From contig CANMNM010000065.1 in assembly GCA_947499275.1 (NCBI GenBank), forward strand, positions 1 through 7,203: a stretch of 7,203 nucleotides of DNA, given 5' to 3'. The notes beneath the pieces were generated by a model, which saw only the letters and a program-made list of their open reading frames with translations, did no database searches and was not told where the DNA came from. Positions 1 through 5,363 of this stretch are shown piece by piece. Position 1 is the first letter of the stretch; each line of letters starts with the position of its first letter. The position numbers and the translations under genes were made by a program. Source of the stretch: Actinomycetota bacterium. Its GTDB lineage: Bacteria; Actinomycetota; Actinomycetes; S36-B12.

Positions 1-1
1 C

Positions 2-253
2 TGGCCGCAAATCCTGATAGATCAATACGGAACCGCGTTTTCAATTGCTCGCCGACTTGCCGGCCTGATCACTGTTCCGAAACTTTTACCAACATTTGGC
101 CCGATCGGAATGCGTTCACAGTTCCTCATGACTATTGCACTCCGGGTCATGGGTAATTTGATTACCCCGCAGGACAAAGACGTTACCGCGCGACTGTGGC
201 ACTACGCGGGCAAGTCAAGTATCAAACTTGATCACCGCCCACCATTTAGTTAG
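2..253 (+). CDS. C-terminal end of a geranylgeranyl reductase-family FAD oxidoreductase (partial)
   Basis: An open frame enters from the left edge and runs 83 codons to a TAG stop. The tail contains LRVMGNLITPQDKDVTARLW, which resembles the end of actinobacterial geranylgeranyl reductase-family flavoproteins, a family that includes the menaquinone reductase MenJ. These enzymes use FAD to saturate isoprenyl double bonds of menaquinone side chains or of geranylgeranyl lipids at the membrane. The FAD-binding Rossmann domain and the catalytic region lie outside the window, so the assignment rests only on this C-terminal segment and on memory of the family. The next gene starts 57 bases downstream on the same strand with no terminator between, so the two may share a transcript. 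Substrate (menaquinone or other polyprenyl) cannot be decided here. Confidence 0.6.
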   Translation, partial: WPQILIDQYGTAFSIARRLAGLITVPKLLPTFGPIGMRSQFLMTIALRVMGNLITPQDKDVTARLWHYAGKSSIKLDHRPPFS

Positions 254-310
254 TAATCAGACTCCGAACCCCGAGTTAACGCCAGCAAATTCATTTGGCA
301 CAGTTGAGGC

Positions 311-952
311 ATGGAAGAAGAGGGCTTTCGCTGGAAAGTTCTCCTCGTCGAGGACGAGGAGTTCACTCGAGGTCTGCTCGCGAACTCCCTTGAGAATTCC
401 GGTGTTGAGGTGCGATCCTGCCCATCGGTATCACTTGCTTTGAGTTTGTTGCAGGATTATGAGCCGCACGTTGTCATTACGGATCTGGATCTTGGCCAAG
501 GCCCTAGCGGGGTGCATCTCCTTGAGCGAGTTGCGCAGCAGACTCCGTGGGTCGGTATGGCGATCCTGAGCGCCCACGCCTCGCCCGAACTCGCTGTTCG
601 TGATGGCTTTCGAATCCCAGAAGGCACCGTTTATGCCGTGAAATCTGAGATCGCAAGTTCAGATGATCTGGTCAACCTAATAGAGGCTGCAGTCGAGCGT
701 CGGGTGGTGCGCGAGAGTGATGCGGTCGGTGACAGGGTCGTGATCTCTCCTGTGCACGGTGAGATTTTGCGCATGATCGCTGAAGGTTTGTCGAATGCGG
801 CAATCGCAAGAGAGCGAAACACGAGTCTGCGAGCGGCAGAAGGCATGGTGCAACGAACATTTGTTGCCCTTGGAATTGGTTCAGATGCTGACCGTAATGC
901 GCGTGTTCTCGCCGTGCGAATGTGGCAGCAGGGAAAGGTCATCATTCGGTGA
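311..952 (+). CDS. Orphan response regulator, receiver domain plus degenerate LuxR-type helix-turn-helix
   Basis: The protein has 213 residues. The receiver domain spans about residues 8-130: acidic pair E14/D15, phospho-acceptor D58 in HVVITDLDLG, switch serine S87 in AILSAH, and conserved lysine K111 in YAVKSE. A LuxR/NarL-like output domain spans about 145-189. ILRMIAEGLSNAAIA matches the first helices well, but the recognition helix (SLRAAEGMVQRTFVALGI) lacks the usual TVKxHV signature, so its DNA target or binding mode may be unusual. The ATG is the first start after an in-frame TGA at 305-307 and has no clear Shine-Dalgarno at normal spacing. No histidine kinase lies in the window, so the partner is unknown. 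Expected role is cytoplasmic phosphorylation-dependent transcription control. The family call is firm; the regulon is unknown. Confidence 0.85.
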   Translation: MEEEGFRWKVLLVEDEEFTRGLLANSLENSGVEVRSCPSVSLALSLLQDYEPHVVITDLDLGQGPSGVHLLERVAQQTPWVGMAILSAHASPELAVRDGFRIPEGTVYAVKSEIASSDDLVNLIEAAVERRVVRESDAVGDRVVISPVHGEILRMIAEGLSNAAIARERNTSLRAAEGMVQRTFVALGIGSDADRNARVLAVRMWQQGKVIIR

Positions 953-1089
953 TTACTCCATCCCCACTCACTCTCATCAGTGGCCGCTGGGCAGTGTCGC
1001 TGCGTGGAGGGACACTGCTCGAAGTCACATTGCCTTATGCGCCGATGTTCACGACGGCACCGTTTGCGGAGCAGGTTGCACATTCATGA
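949..1089 (+). CDS. Possible small ORF overlapping the response regulator stop (doubtful)
   Basis: A GTG at 949 shares the GTGA tetranucleotide with the response regulator stop codon, an arrangement typical of translational coupling. It opens 46 codons ending in TGA, with a moderately hydrophobic product beginning VITPSPLTLISGRW. I recognise no family. A strong hairpin (989-1020) lies inside it, which argues that the stretch may instead be untranslated. No independent ribosome binding site is visible. It is listed because it is too short for usual gene finders; chance is an equally good explanation. Confidence 0.15.
   Translation: MITPSPLTLISGRWAVSLRGGTLLEVTLPYAPMFTTAPFAEQVAHS
989..1020 (+). 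terminator. Strong hairpin 37 bases after the response regulator, possible terminator without a U tract
   Basis: GGCAGTGTC at 990-998 and its neighbour at 989 pair with GACACTGCTC at 1011-1020. The stem has ten pairs (one G-U) around a 12-base loop. Position just after the response regulator stop suggests transcription end or mRNA 3' protection. No T-run follows, so it is not a classic intrinsic terminator; U-less hairpins have been proposed for actinobacteria. An attenuator role is also possible. Confidence 0.4.
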
Positions 1090-1194
1090 ACACCGAACAC
1101 GAGTGAACACCGGGCACTCTCAGCCCTGTTAATTCATTTTTCATCCCCCGTTTGGCCTGCAATCTCCTTGTGTTTCGGGGGAGGCGTTCTGGGG

Positions 1195-1223
1195 TTGCGA
1201 GGTCCTTGGCACCCTGTTACCTT
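1195..1223 (+). promoter_or_regulatory. Predicted sigma70-like promoter of the lipoprotein-YHYH operon
   Basis: TTGCGA at 1195-1200 is separated by exactly 17 bases from TACCTT at 1218-1223. The -10 box keeps the TAnnnT pattern tolerated in actinobacteria. Transcription would start near 1230, giving a leader of roughly 36 bases that includes the GGAGGG ribosome binding site at 1260-1265. This is a pattern match only. Confidence 0.45.
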
Positions 1224-1265
1224 TTGCCCGGAAAATGGTGGGAAATTTGGATACAACATGGAGGG

Positions 1266-2192
1266 TTGTTGATTCAGCGAGTACTTGGCAAATTCGGAAT
1301 CGCTTTCGGGCTTGGTGTTACTATCATTGCGATCTCGGCCTGCTCACCAAACGTCATCTCATACACCGGCCCGACCTCCGTGCCGGCAGAGGCGGGTAGT
1401 TTCACATTCCAAATGAGCGCGATTGCTGGAAACCTTAAGGGCTACTCCGTGGAAACCTTGCCCACCAATTCCTCCTTAGTTTGCAGACTCGCACCTGATG
1501 CAACCCCACCGACTGACGTGCTTTTCTCTGGCGGTGCAGGCATCTGTCGCATCAGTGCTTCCAGCAATACATACATGTTTCATCGTGGTCCATCAACTCT
1601 GACCGGAACAACCGAAAACTTCGATGTAGTAGTCGAAGAACCAACCAATCTACCAAGTCCAGCGGCTCTACCCAACACAAGCACCGCACCCCCTGCCAGC
1701 GCAGCTGCACCATCACCAACACCAACATCAGCATCAACAGCTTCACAATCACCCAGTGCGTCACCCAGTGCGTCACCCAGTGCGTCACCCAGTGCATCTG
1801 CAAGCGCCTCGAAGAGGCCGTTACCAACTGCCTCAACGCCTGCCCCGGCTACAAGTGTTGCGCTTCTCGTTCAGGTAGTAACTTGGAATCCTTCCACCTC
1901 GATTTCGAGCACTATTCCATCCTCTAACGGTGGGCGCGAGTTCACGCCATCGTCAATGGCTACCACCTCGGGTGATGGCACGATCACTTACGCGATCGGA
2001 ACACCCAACACGTCTTACTGTCATCTGCGCGCCGGTAGAATAGTGGTGGTGGGACAAGATGGTGTCTGCAATGTCGTAGCCACGGCCAGTGGCACCGATC
2101 GATTCGCACTAGCTGAGACTTCGGTGACGTTCACAATAAGCAATTACACCGACCCGAATCCACCTCCGGCTCCCGAGCCGACTTTGTATTGA
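1266..2192 (+). CDS. Ser/Pro-rich lipoprotein with two Ig-like domains
   Basis: Starting at TTG 1266 (or TTG 1269) behind GGAGGG, the product has about 308 residues. The first 26 form a lipoprotein signal peptide: R5 and K9, a hydrophobic stretch, then lipobox ISAC with the lipidated cysteine at 26. The frame stays open upstream to 1152, but that N-terminus lacks signal-peptide logic. Two beta-rich regions follow (about 27-128 and 198-300), each with a cysteine pair (C73/C94 and C252/C268) and endings like FDVVV and VTFTIS, as in bacterial Ig-like surface repeats. Between them lies a flexible Ser/Pro/Ala/Thr linker (about 129-197) with four SPSA repeats. It is likely anchored on the outer face of the membrane and holds its domains away from it. 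It is first in an operon with the YHYH gene, 13 bases downstream. The exact function and family are not recognised. Confidence 0.75.
   Translation: MLIQRVLGKFGIAFGLGVTIIAISACSPNVISYTGPTSVPAEAGSFTFQMSAIAGNLKGYSVETLPTNSSLVCRLAPDATPPTDVLFSGGAGICRISASSNTYMFHRGPSTLTGTTENFDVVVEEPTNLPSPAALPNTSTAPPASAAAPSPTPTSASTASQSPSASPSASPSASPSASASASKRPLPTASTPAPATSVALLVQVVTWNPSTSISSTIPSSNGGREFTPSSMATTSGDGTITYAIGTPNTSYCHLRAGRIVVVGQDGVCNVVATASGTDRFALAETSVTFTISNYTDPNPPPAPEPTLY
1749..1796 (+). repeat. Four tandem 12-bp repeats (SPSA-coding) in the lipoprotein linker
   Basis: TCACCCAGTGCG occurs four times head to tail; only the last base of the fourth copy differs (A). Each unit encodes Ser-Pro-Ser-Ala, so gain or loss of copies changes linker length without breaking the frame. 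Near-perfect nucleotide identity indicates recent slippage or duplication. Confidence 0.95.
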
Positions 2193-2205
2193 GGGTTGAA
2201 TCAGA

Positions 2206-3198
2206 GTGACTGTTCACACTCACCCGCACGAGGCGGAGCACGTTCACCCGCATTCACTTGGCGTGCCACAATCCCTGAGTAGGCGCACGCTGCTCACCGG
2301 CATGGTTGCAGGCTTTGGGGTGGCACTGTGCGGTTCACTCATCAAGCCTGGGGAAGTTTCTGCGGCGGGCTCGGTTGTGAAACTTTCGGGATTCAGCGCC
2401 TTCTCCTCCTCGGTCAAGACATTGAAGTCCGGTCAGTACTACTTGGTTGAGAGCACCGGTCTACCGCTGCACAACATGATGATCGGTATCACCAACTGGC
2501 AGCAACAGGTTCCGGTCCCGCAGCCATATTCGGGAAGCAACGCTTGGAAGATCCCGGTGAGCCCTAAGCCGGCTGCAAATCCGATCTCGTCGAAGAACAA
2601 TTTATTTCGCGGCGCGATCGCCCTCGCAGCGGACGGTGTCCCGATTTTCAATGCACTCAACAACCGGGGCGAGGATTCGTACCTGATCGGAGAGCTCGAC
2701 AAGTGGGGCGGACACTGTGGACGCGCTGATGATTACCACTATCACGTTGCGCCTTTGCACCTTTCGCCAATAGTGGGGGCCACCAAGCCCATCGCCTATG
2801 CACTCGATGGTTATCCGCTGTACGGAGCACTTGAGCCCGATGGCTCAAAAATGAAAAAGCTTGACTCCCTGAACGGCCATATTTACAAAGGCAAATATCA
2901 CTACCACGGCACCAATACTTATCCGTATATCAATGGCGGAATGTATGGTCAGGTCACGGTCAAGGAGGGTCAGGTTGACCCTCAGCCGATGGCCCGACCC
3001 TTTCGCTCAGATGGCCAACCTTTGTCCGGCGCGAAGATCACTGATTTTGCTCGGAGCGGGGATTCCAAGTTCGCGCTCACCTACACTTTTAATGGCGGTG
3101 AGTATCTGATCGACTACACCGCGACGCTGCAGTCGGTGGAGATGACATTCACTGATCCATCAGGCAAGCAATCACGCGAGACCTATACACGGAAGTGA
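2206..3198 (+). CDS. Tat-exported YHYH-domain protein
   Basis: The protein has 330 residues from a GTG start, preceded by GAGGG at 2191-2195, which overlaps the upstream stop codon. The first 16 residues contain six histidines (H4, H6, H8, H12, H14, H16). Next come the twin-arginine motif SRRTLLT (25-31), a hydrophobic core (32-46) and a likely cleavage site near VSAAG (51-55). The mature part matches the YHYH domain: WGGHCGRADDYHYH (167-180), YALDGYPLYG (198-207) and a second YHYH at 231-234 in GKYHYHGT. The biochemical role of the YHYH family is not established. Clustered histidines suggest metal binding, and Tat export would fit folding or cofactor loading in the cytoplasm; both are inference. 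The gene sits between a lipoprotein and a second secreted protein with almost no spacing, so all three probably act together outside the membrane. Confidence 0.88.
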   Translation: MTVHTHPHEAEHVHPHSLGVPQSLSRRTLLTGMVAGFGVALCGSLIKPGEVSAAGSVVKLSGFSAFSSSVKTLKSGQYYLVESTGLPLHNMMIGITNWQQQVPVPQPYSGSNAWKIPVSPKPAANPISSKNNLFRGAIALAADGVPIFNALNNRGEDSYLIGELDKWGGHCGRADDYHYHVAPLHLSPIVGATKPIAYALDGYPLYGALEPDGSKMKKLDSLNGHIYKGKYHYHGTNTYPYINGGMYGQVTVKEGQVDPQPMARPFRSDGQPLSGAKITDFARSGDSKFALTYTFNGGEYLIDYTATLQSVEMTFTDPSGKQSRETYTRK

Positions 3199-3199
3199 A

Positions 3200-3907
3200 A
3201 TGATGAACCGAATCTTTACTAGAAGCCTCGCGGTGCGCACCTTGTTGACGGCACTCGCGGTCGCGAGTACTGCACTTCTCGCCCCCGCGACATTGGTAAA
3301 TGCACTCCAGCCGGCAGCGAAGACTTCATCATTTACTGCCGAGGTGTGGGCGGATAACTGGTTTGCGCTGTATGTGAATGGCAAGAAAGTTGGACAGGAC
3401 TCCGTACCAATCACTACGGAGCGTTCGTTTAATTCCGAGCGGATCACCTTTACGGCCAGTTATCCATTGACCATCGGGATTCTGGGCAAAGACTTTACCG
3501 AGAACGCCTCCGGTCTTGAATACATCGGTACTTCCAAGCAGCAGATCGGTGACGGTGGCGTGATCGCACAGGTTCGCGATAACAAGACCGGAAAGATCGT
3601 TGCGGTCACCAATGGGACTTGGAAAGCGCTCGTTATCAATAAGGCGCCTTTAAATCCGACCTGTGTAACGTCGAGCAACCCGCTTGCCGAGTGCAAAGTT
3701 TCTGCGAGCAGCGAGCCAAAGAATTGGTCGGCAGCGTCTTTCTCGGTCAAGGGATGGACTAACGCCTCGACATACACCCCTGCTGAAGTTGGCGTCAAGG
3801 ATGGCTACAACGAGATATCCTGGGACAAGTCGGCTCAACTGATCTGGGGCAGCGATCTCAAACTCGACAACACCATTCTGTTTCGCAAGACCGTTTCTGG
3901 GGCTTGA
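3200..3907 (+). CDS. Sec-secreted protein with a jelly-roll/galactose-binding-like pattern, unknown function
   Basis: The protein has 235 residues. ATG at 3200 lies one base after the YHYH stop, and a second in-frame ATG follows directly at 3203; translation is probably coupled. Residues 1-35 form a Sec signal peptide (R4, R8, R13, long Ala/Leu core, likely cut near VNA-LQ). The mature part is beta-rich, with an N-terminal DNWFALYVNGKKVGQDSVP (52-70) and a C-terminal WGSDLKLDNTILFRKTV, a layout reminiscent of the carbohydrate-binding jelly rolls of alpha-L-rhamnosidases. No catalytic residues are recognised. C155 and C165 could form a small disulfide loop. It is the last gene before a strong terminator. 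It could bind glycans or partner the YHYH protein; I do not assign a function. Confidence 0.8.
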   Translation: MMNRIFTRSLAVRTLLTALAVASTALLAPATLVNALQPAAKTSSFTAEVWADNWFALYVNGKKVGQDSVPITTERSFNSERITFTASYPLTIGILGKDFTENASGLEYIGTSKQQIGDGGVIAQVRDNKTGKIVAVTNGTWKALVINKAPLNPTCVTSSNPLAECKVSASSEPKNWSAASFSVKGWTNASTYTPAEVGVKDGYNEISWDKSAQLIWGSDLKLDNTILFRKTVSGA

Positions 3908-3929
3908 AAACTGCTTGACTCCAAATAAC

Positions 3930-3961
3930 GAAGGGGCCGAGTAAATAAACTCGGCCCCTTC
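3930..3961. terminator. Bidirectional intrinsic terminator between convergent operons
   Basis: GAAGGGGCCGAGT (3930-3942) pairs perfectly with ACTCGGCCCCTTC (3949-3961) around a six-base AAATAA loop. A T-rich stretch follows on the + strand (CTTAATTTC), and the - strand read-out (GTTATTTGG) is also T-rich. It lies 22 bases after the secreted-protein stop and 30 bases beyond the azoreductase stop, so it can end both transcripts. Confidence 0.93.
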
Positions 3962-3991
3962 CTTAATTTCTAGTTGCGTGGTGATCAGTTG

Positions 3992-4618
3992 TTATGCAGC
4001 TGCCCGGTTCTTTGCAGCTTCTTTTCCGGCAGCGATTGAAGCTTTTTTGTTAGGGATGAAGCTTTCGAGTGCTGGGACAACACCCGCGAGACCGAACTCG
4101 ATGGTAATTACTTCAATGTCGGTTGCGCCCATGGCTCCGGCGAATTGGCGCAGGAATCCTGATGCGTAATCCCAACCGGCCTTCGGGCTTCCCTGTGCGT
4201 AGCTACCACCCTGGGCGACAACGAAAGTTACTTTCTTGCCAGCAAGGGTTGCAGTTCCTTCGTCGAAGACACCAGGAATGACGATGCTGTCGATGTATGC
4301 CTTGAGCACTGAAGGGACACCGTAGTTCCACAGTGGCGTTGAAATCAGAATCTCATCAGCTCCCGAGATTTCTTCAATGAGGTACATGCGGGCACCCCAT
4401 TTGGCGGCCATTGGCTCACTGCGATCGGCTTCGGCTACATAGCCGGCTGACAGTGCTTCAACGTCGAGGTGGGGGACGGGGGTTGTGTTGAGGTCGCGGG
4501 TGATCACGGTTCCATCAGCATTAGCCGCGTTCCAGGAAGCGACGTATTCGGCTGAAACGGTGCGGGAAAGTGAATTTTCAGCCCAGGGGCTTACTTCAAT
4601 GTGTAAAAGCGTTGACAC
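3992..4618 (-). CDS. azoR: FMN-dependent NADH-azoreductase / quinone reductase (AzoR family)
   Basis: The 208-residue flavodoxin-fold protein starts at GTG behind AGAGGAGT (4623-4630). Family landmarks are SPWAENSLS near residues 10-18 (FMN phosphate region), TPLWNYGVPSVLKAYID (94-110), equivalent to the PMYNF..PxxLKxYxD signature, and QGGSY (136-140). Length matches AzoR (about 200). These cytoplasmic homodimers carry out two-electron reduction of quinones and azo compounds with NAD(P)H, and a role in resisting thiol-reactive quinones is known for several members. It is the last of four same-strand genes, 43 bases after a small ABM-fold gene. That gap holds a perfect palindrome, so it probably has its own regulated promoter in addition to readthrough. 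The physiological substrate is unknown; quinone reduction is more likely than azo reduction. Confidence 0.9.
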   Translation of the reverse strand: MSTLLHIEVSPWAENSLSRTVSAEYVASWNAANADGTVITRDLNTTPVPHLDVEALSAGYVAEADRSEPMAAKWGARMYLIEEISGADEILISTPLWNYGVPSVLKAYIDSIVIPGVFDEGTATLAGKKVTFVVAQGGSYAQGSPKAGWDYASGFLRQFAGAMGATDIEVITIEFGLAGVVPALESFIPNKKASIAAGKEAAKNRAAA

Positions 4619-4634
4619 GGGTACTCCTCTAATA

Positions 4635-4658
4635 AGTTAGTTGAACGATCAACTAACT
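4635..4658. promoter_or_regulatory. Perfect palindromic operator upstream of azoR
   Basis: AGTTAGTTGA (4635-4644) and TCAACTAACT (4649-4658) are perfect reverse complements around ACGA. The site ends four bases upstream of the azoreductase Shine-Dalgarno and overlaps a possible -10 box TACAGT (4661 to 4656 on the minus strand). Dyads with TAGTTGA-type half-sites are common for MarR/HxlR-type redox or electrophile-sensing repressors. No T tract follows, so a terminator is unlikely. The regulator is not in the window. Confidence 0.7.
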
Positions 4659-4661
4659 GTA

Positions 4662-4952
4662 CTACAGGCTGAAATGCTCCACTACCGCGGGCCCGTCAAA
4701 GTGGGGTCCAATAATCGTTCGCCATTGGGTGAAATGATCAGACTCACGAAACCCCACCGTGTGGTCCTCGAGAGTCTCCCAATCAATTGTGAACATATAA
4801 ACATTTGGACGCTCAACGCACCAGCCAACGTGCACGAACTCGACAACACCTTTTACGTTAGGGAAAATCTCAGCAACTGCTCGATTGAGATCAACGATGA
4901 ACTGCTGGTGAGCGTCCTCTTTGACGGCTATCTGTGCAACTTCACGAATCAT
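4662..4952 (-). CDS. Small ABM-fold protein (putative antibiotic biosynthesis monooxygenase-type)
   Basis: The start was chosen as ATG 4952 because GGAG (4959-4962) lies six bases ahead; a TTG at 4964 would add four residues but sits in that site. The 96-residue product shows the single-domain ABM ferredoxin-like pattern: an N-terminal strand (REVAQIAVK), a long helix around EDAHQQFIVDLNRAVAEI, a strand EFVHVGWCVERPNVYMFTIDWE, then the helix and end HTVGFRESDHFTQWRTIIGPHF. ABM proteins are usually dimers; some are cofactor-free oxygenases acting on quinols or polyketides, others act on heme or have no known activity. Next to another ABM gene and a quinone reductase, a part in quinone handling is a reasonable inference. 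Substrate and catalytic competence are not shown. Confidence 0.8.
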   Translation of the reverse strand: MIREVAQIAVKEDAHQQFIVDLNRAVAEIFPNVKGVVEFVHVGWCVERPNVYMFTIDWETLEDHTVGFRESDHFTQWRTIIGPHFDGPAVVEHFSL

Positions 4953-4960
4953 GATGAACT

Positions 4961-4972
4961 CCAATCGATTGG
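4961..4972. promoter_or_regulatory. Perfect 12-bp palindrome overlapping the Shine-Dalgarno of the small ABM gene
   Basis: CCAATCGATTGG is fully self-complementary. On the minus strand its final GG forms part of the GGAG ribosome binding site used for ATG 4952. It could be a regulator site or a chance palindrome; with no loop it cannot form a stable intramolecular hairpin. Confidence 0.3.
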
Positions 4973-4986
4973 TTAAACAACTTTTT

Positions 4987-5343
4987 CTAAAAACTCCAGT
5001 CTTGGGTGAACATGTCCTCTTGGATTGTCATGCGCAGAGGATTCATTCGTAGTATTCCTGGTGCACCCTCTAAAACTTTTTGTAGCCCGTGCATCAATTC
5101 GGCAAACCCGGAAGTTTGTCGGTGCTCAACTTCAGCTTCTTCGTTCGAAAATACTTCAAATAGCCAAACGGTGTCATGCGCGTCAGGATCGGTCAGCACT
5201 GTAAACACCTCCGTGCCGGGCTCCTCGTCGATTCGATCGACATACGTGTTGAGCAAATCAAGGAGTTCAGTTCGTTTGCCTTCAGCAACATTAAGCCGAA
5301 CAAGCAAAGCTTGCCGGCCGGGGAGTAAACCATCATGCAACAT
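4987..5343 (-). CDS. Second ABM-fold protein, YgiN-like putative quinol monooxygenase
   Basis: The start was set at ATG 5343, which has GGTGA five bases ahead and gives 118 residues. GTG 5352 and TTG 5355 are in frame and possible. The pattern is ABM-like: strand QALLVRLNVAEGK, helix RTELLDLLNTYVDRIDEEPGT, strand EVFTVLTDPDAHDTVWLFEVFSNEEA, then EVEHRQTSGFAELMHGLQKVL, with the typical His and S-x-F of the family. YgiN-type members are small cytoplasmic dimers reported to oxidise quinols. The gene begins about 20 bases (8 with the longest start) after the fucose synthase stop and ends 34 bases before the other ABM gene, all on one strand, so a shared transcript is likely. It differs clearly from its ABM neighbour, so this is not a recent tandem duplication. 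Confidence 0.8.
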   Translation of the reverse strand: MLHDGLLPGRQALLVRLNVAEGKRTELLDLLNTYVDRIDEEPGTEVFTVLTDPDAHDTVWLFEVFSNEEAEVEHRQTSGFAELMHGLQKVLEGAPGILRMNPLRMTIQEDMFTQDWSF

Positions 5344-5363
5344 CTGATTCACCAACCCTGTAC

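Larger units (their letters stand above)
953..1265 (+). other. Intergenic region of about 310 bases between the response regulator and the lipoprotein gene
   Basis: No convincing gene is seen here. The region holds the 10-bp stem hairpin at 989-1020, the doubtful ORF at 949-1089, a T-rich stretch around 1129-1142, a weak long-loop inverted repeat (CCCCCG at 1145-1150 against CGGGGG at 1176-1181), and the promoter at 1195-1223 that should drive the exported-protein operon. Confidence 0.6.

Noticed and set aside
631..1083. Long minus-strand open frame (150 codons) opposite the response regulator
   Set aside because: It is antisense to a gene with clear receiver and helix-turn-helix motifs; its translation is Arg/Cys/His-rich and resembles no family.
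1101..1119. GAGTG-N9-CACTC inverted repeat before a T-rich stretch
   Set aside because: Five-pair stem with the T-rich stretch beginning about ten bases later; not convincing as a terminator.
1145..1181. CCCCCG / CGGGGG inverted repeat
   Set aside because: Stem of about seven pairs with a 25-base loop and no T tract; too weak to call a terminator or riboswitch.
1152..1265. N-terminal extension of the lipoprotein gene back to TTG 1152
   Set aside because: The extension would bury the lipoprotein signal peptide and overlap the predicted promoter; the ribosome binding site and lipobox geometry favour TTG 1266/1269.
1552..1836. Minus-strand frame with HWVT repeats
   Set aside because: The HWVT repetition is only the reverse reading of the 12-bp SPSA repeat in the lipoprotein gene; there is no start context or family.
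4641..4976. Plus-strand frame of 111 codons opposite the small ABM gene
   Set aside because: The minus strand shows an ABM-fold pattern and a well-placed ribosome binding site; the plus frame begins inside the operator palindrome and has no recognisable domain.
5006..5347. Plus-strand frame of 113 codons opposite the YgiN-like gene
   Set aside because: It is a Ser-rich shadow of a gene with a recognisable ABM pattern.
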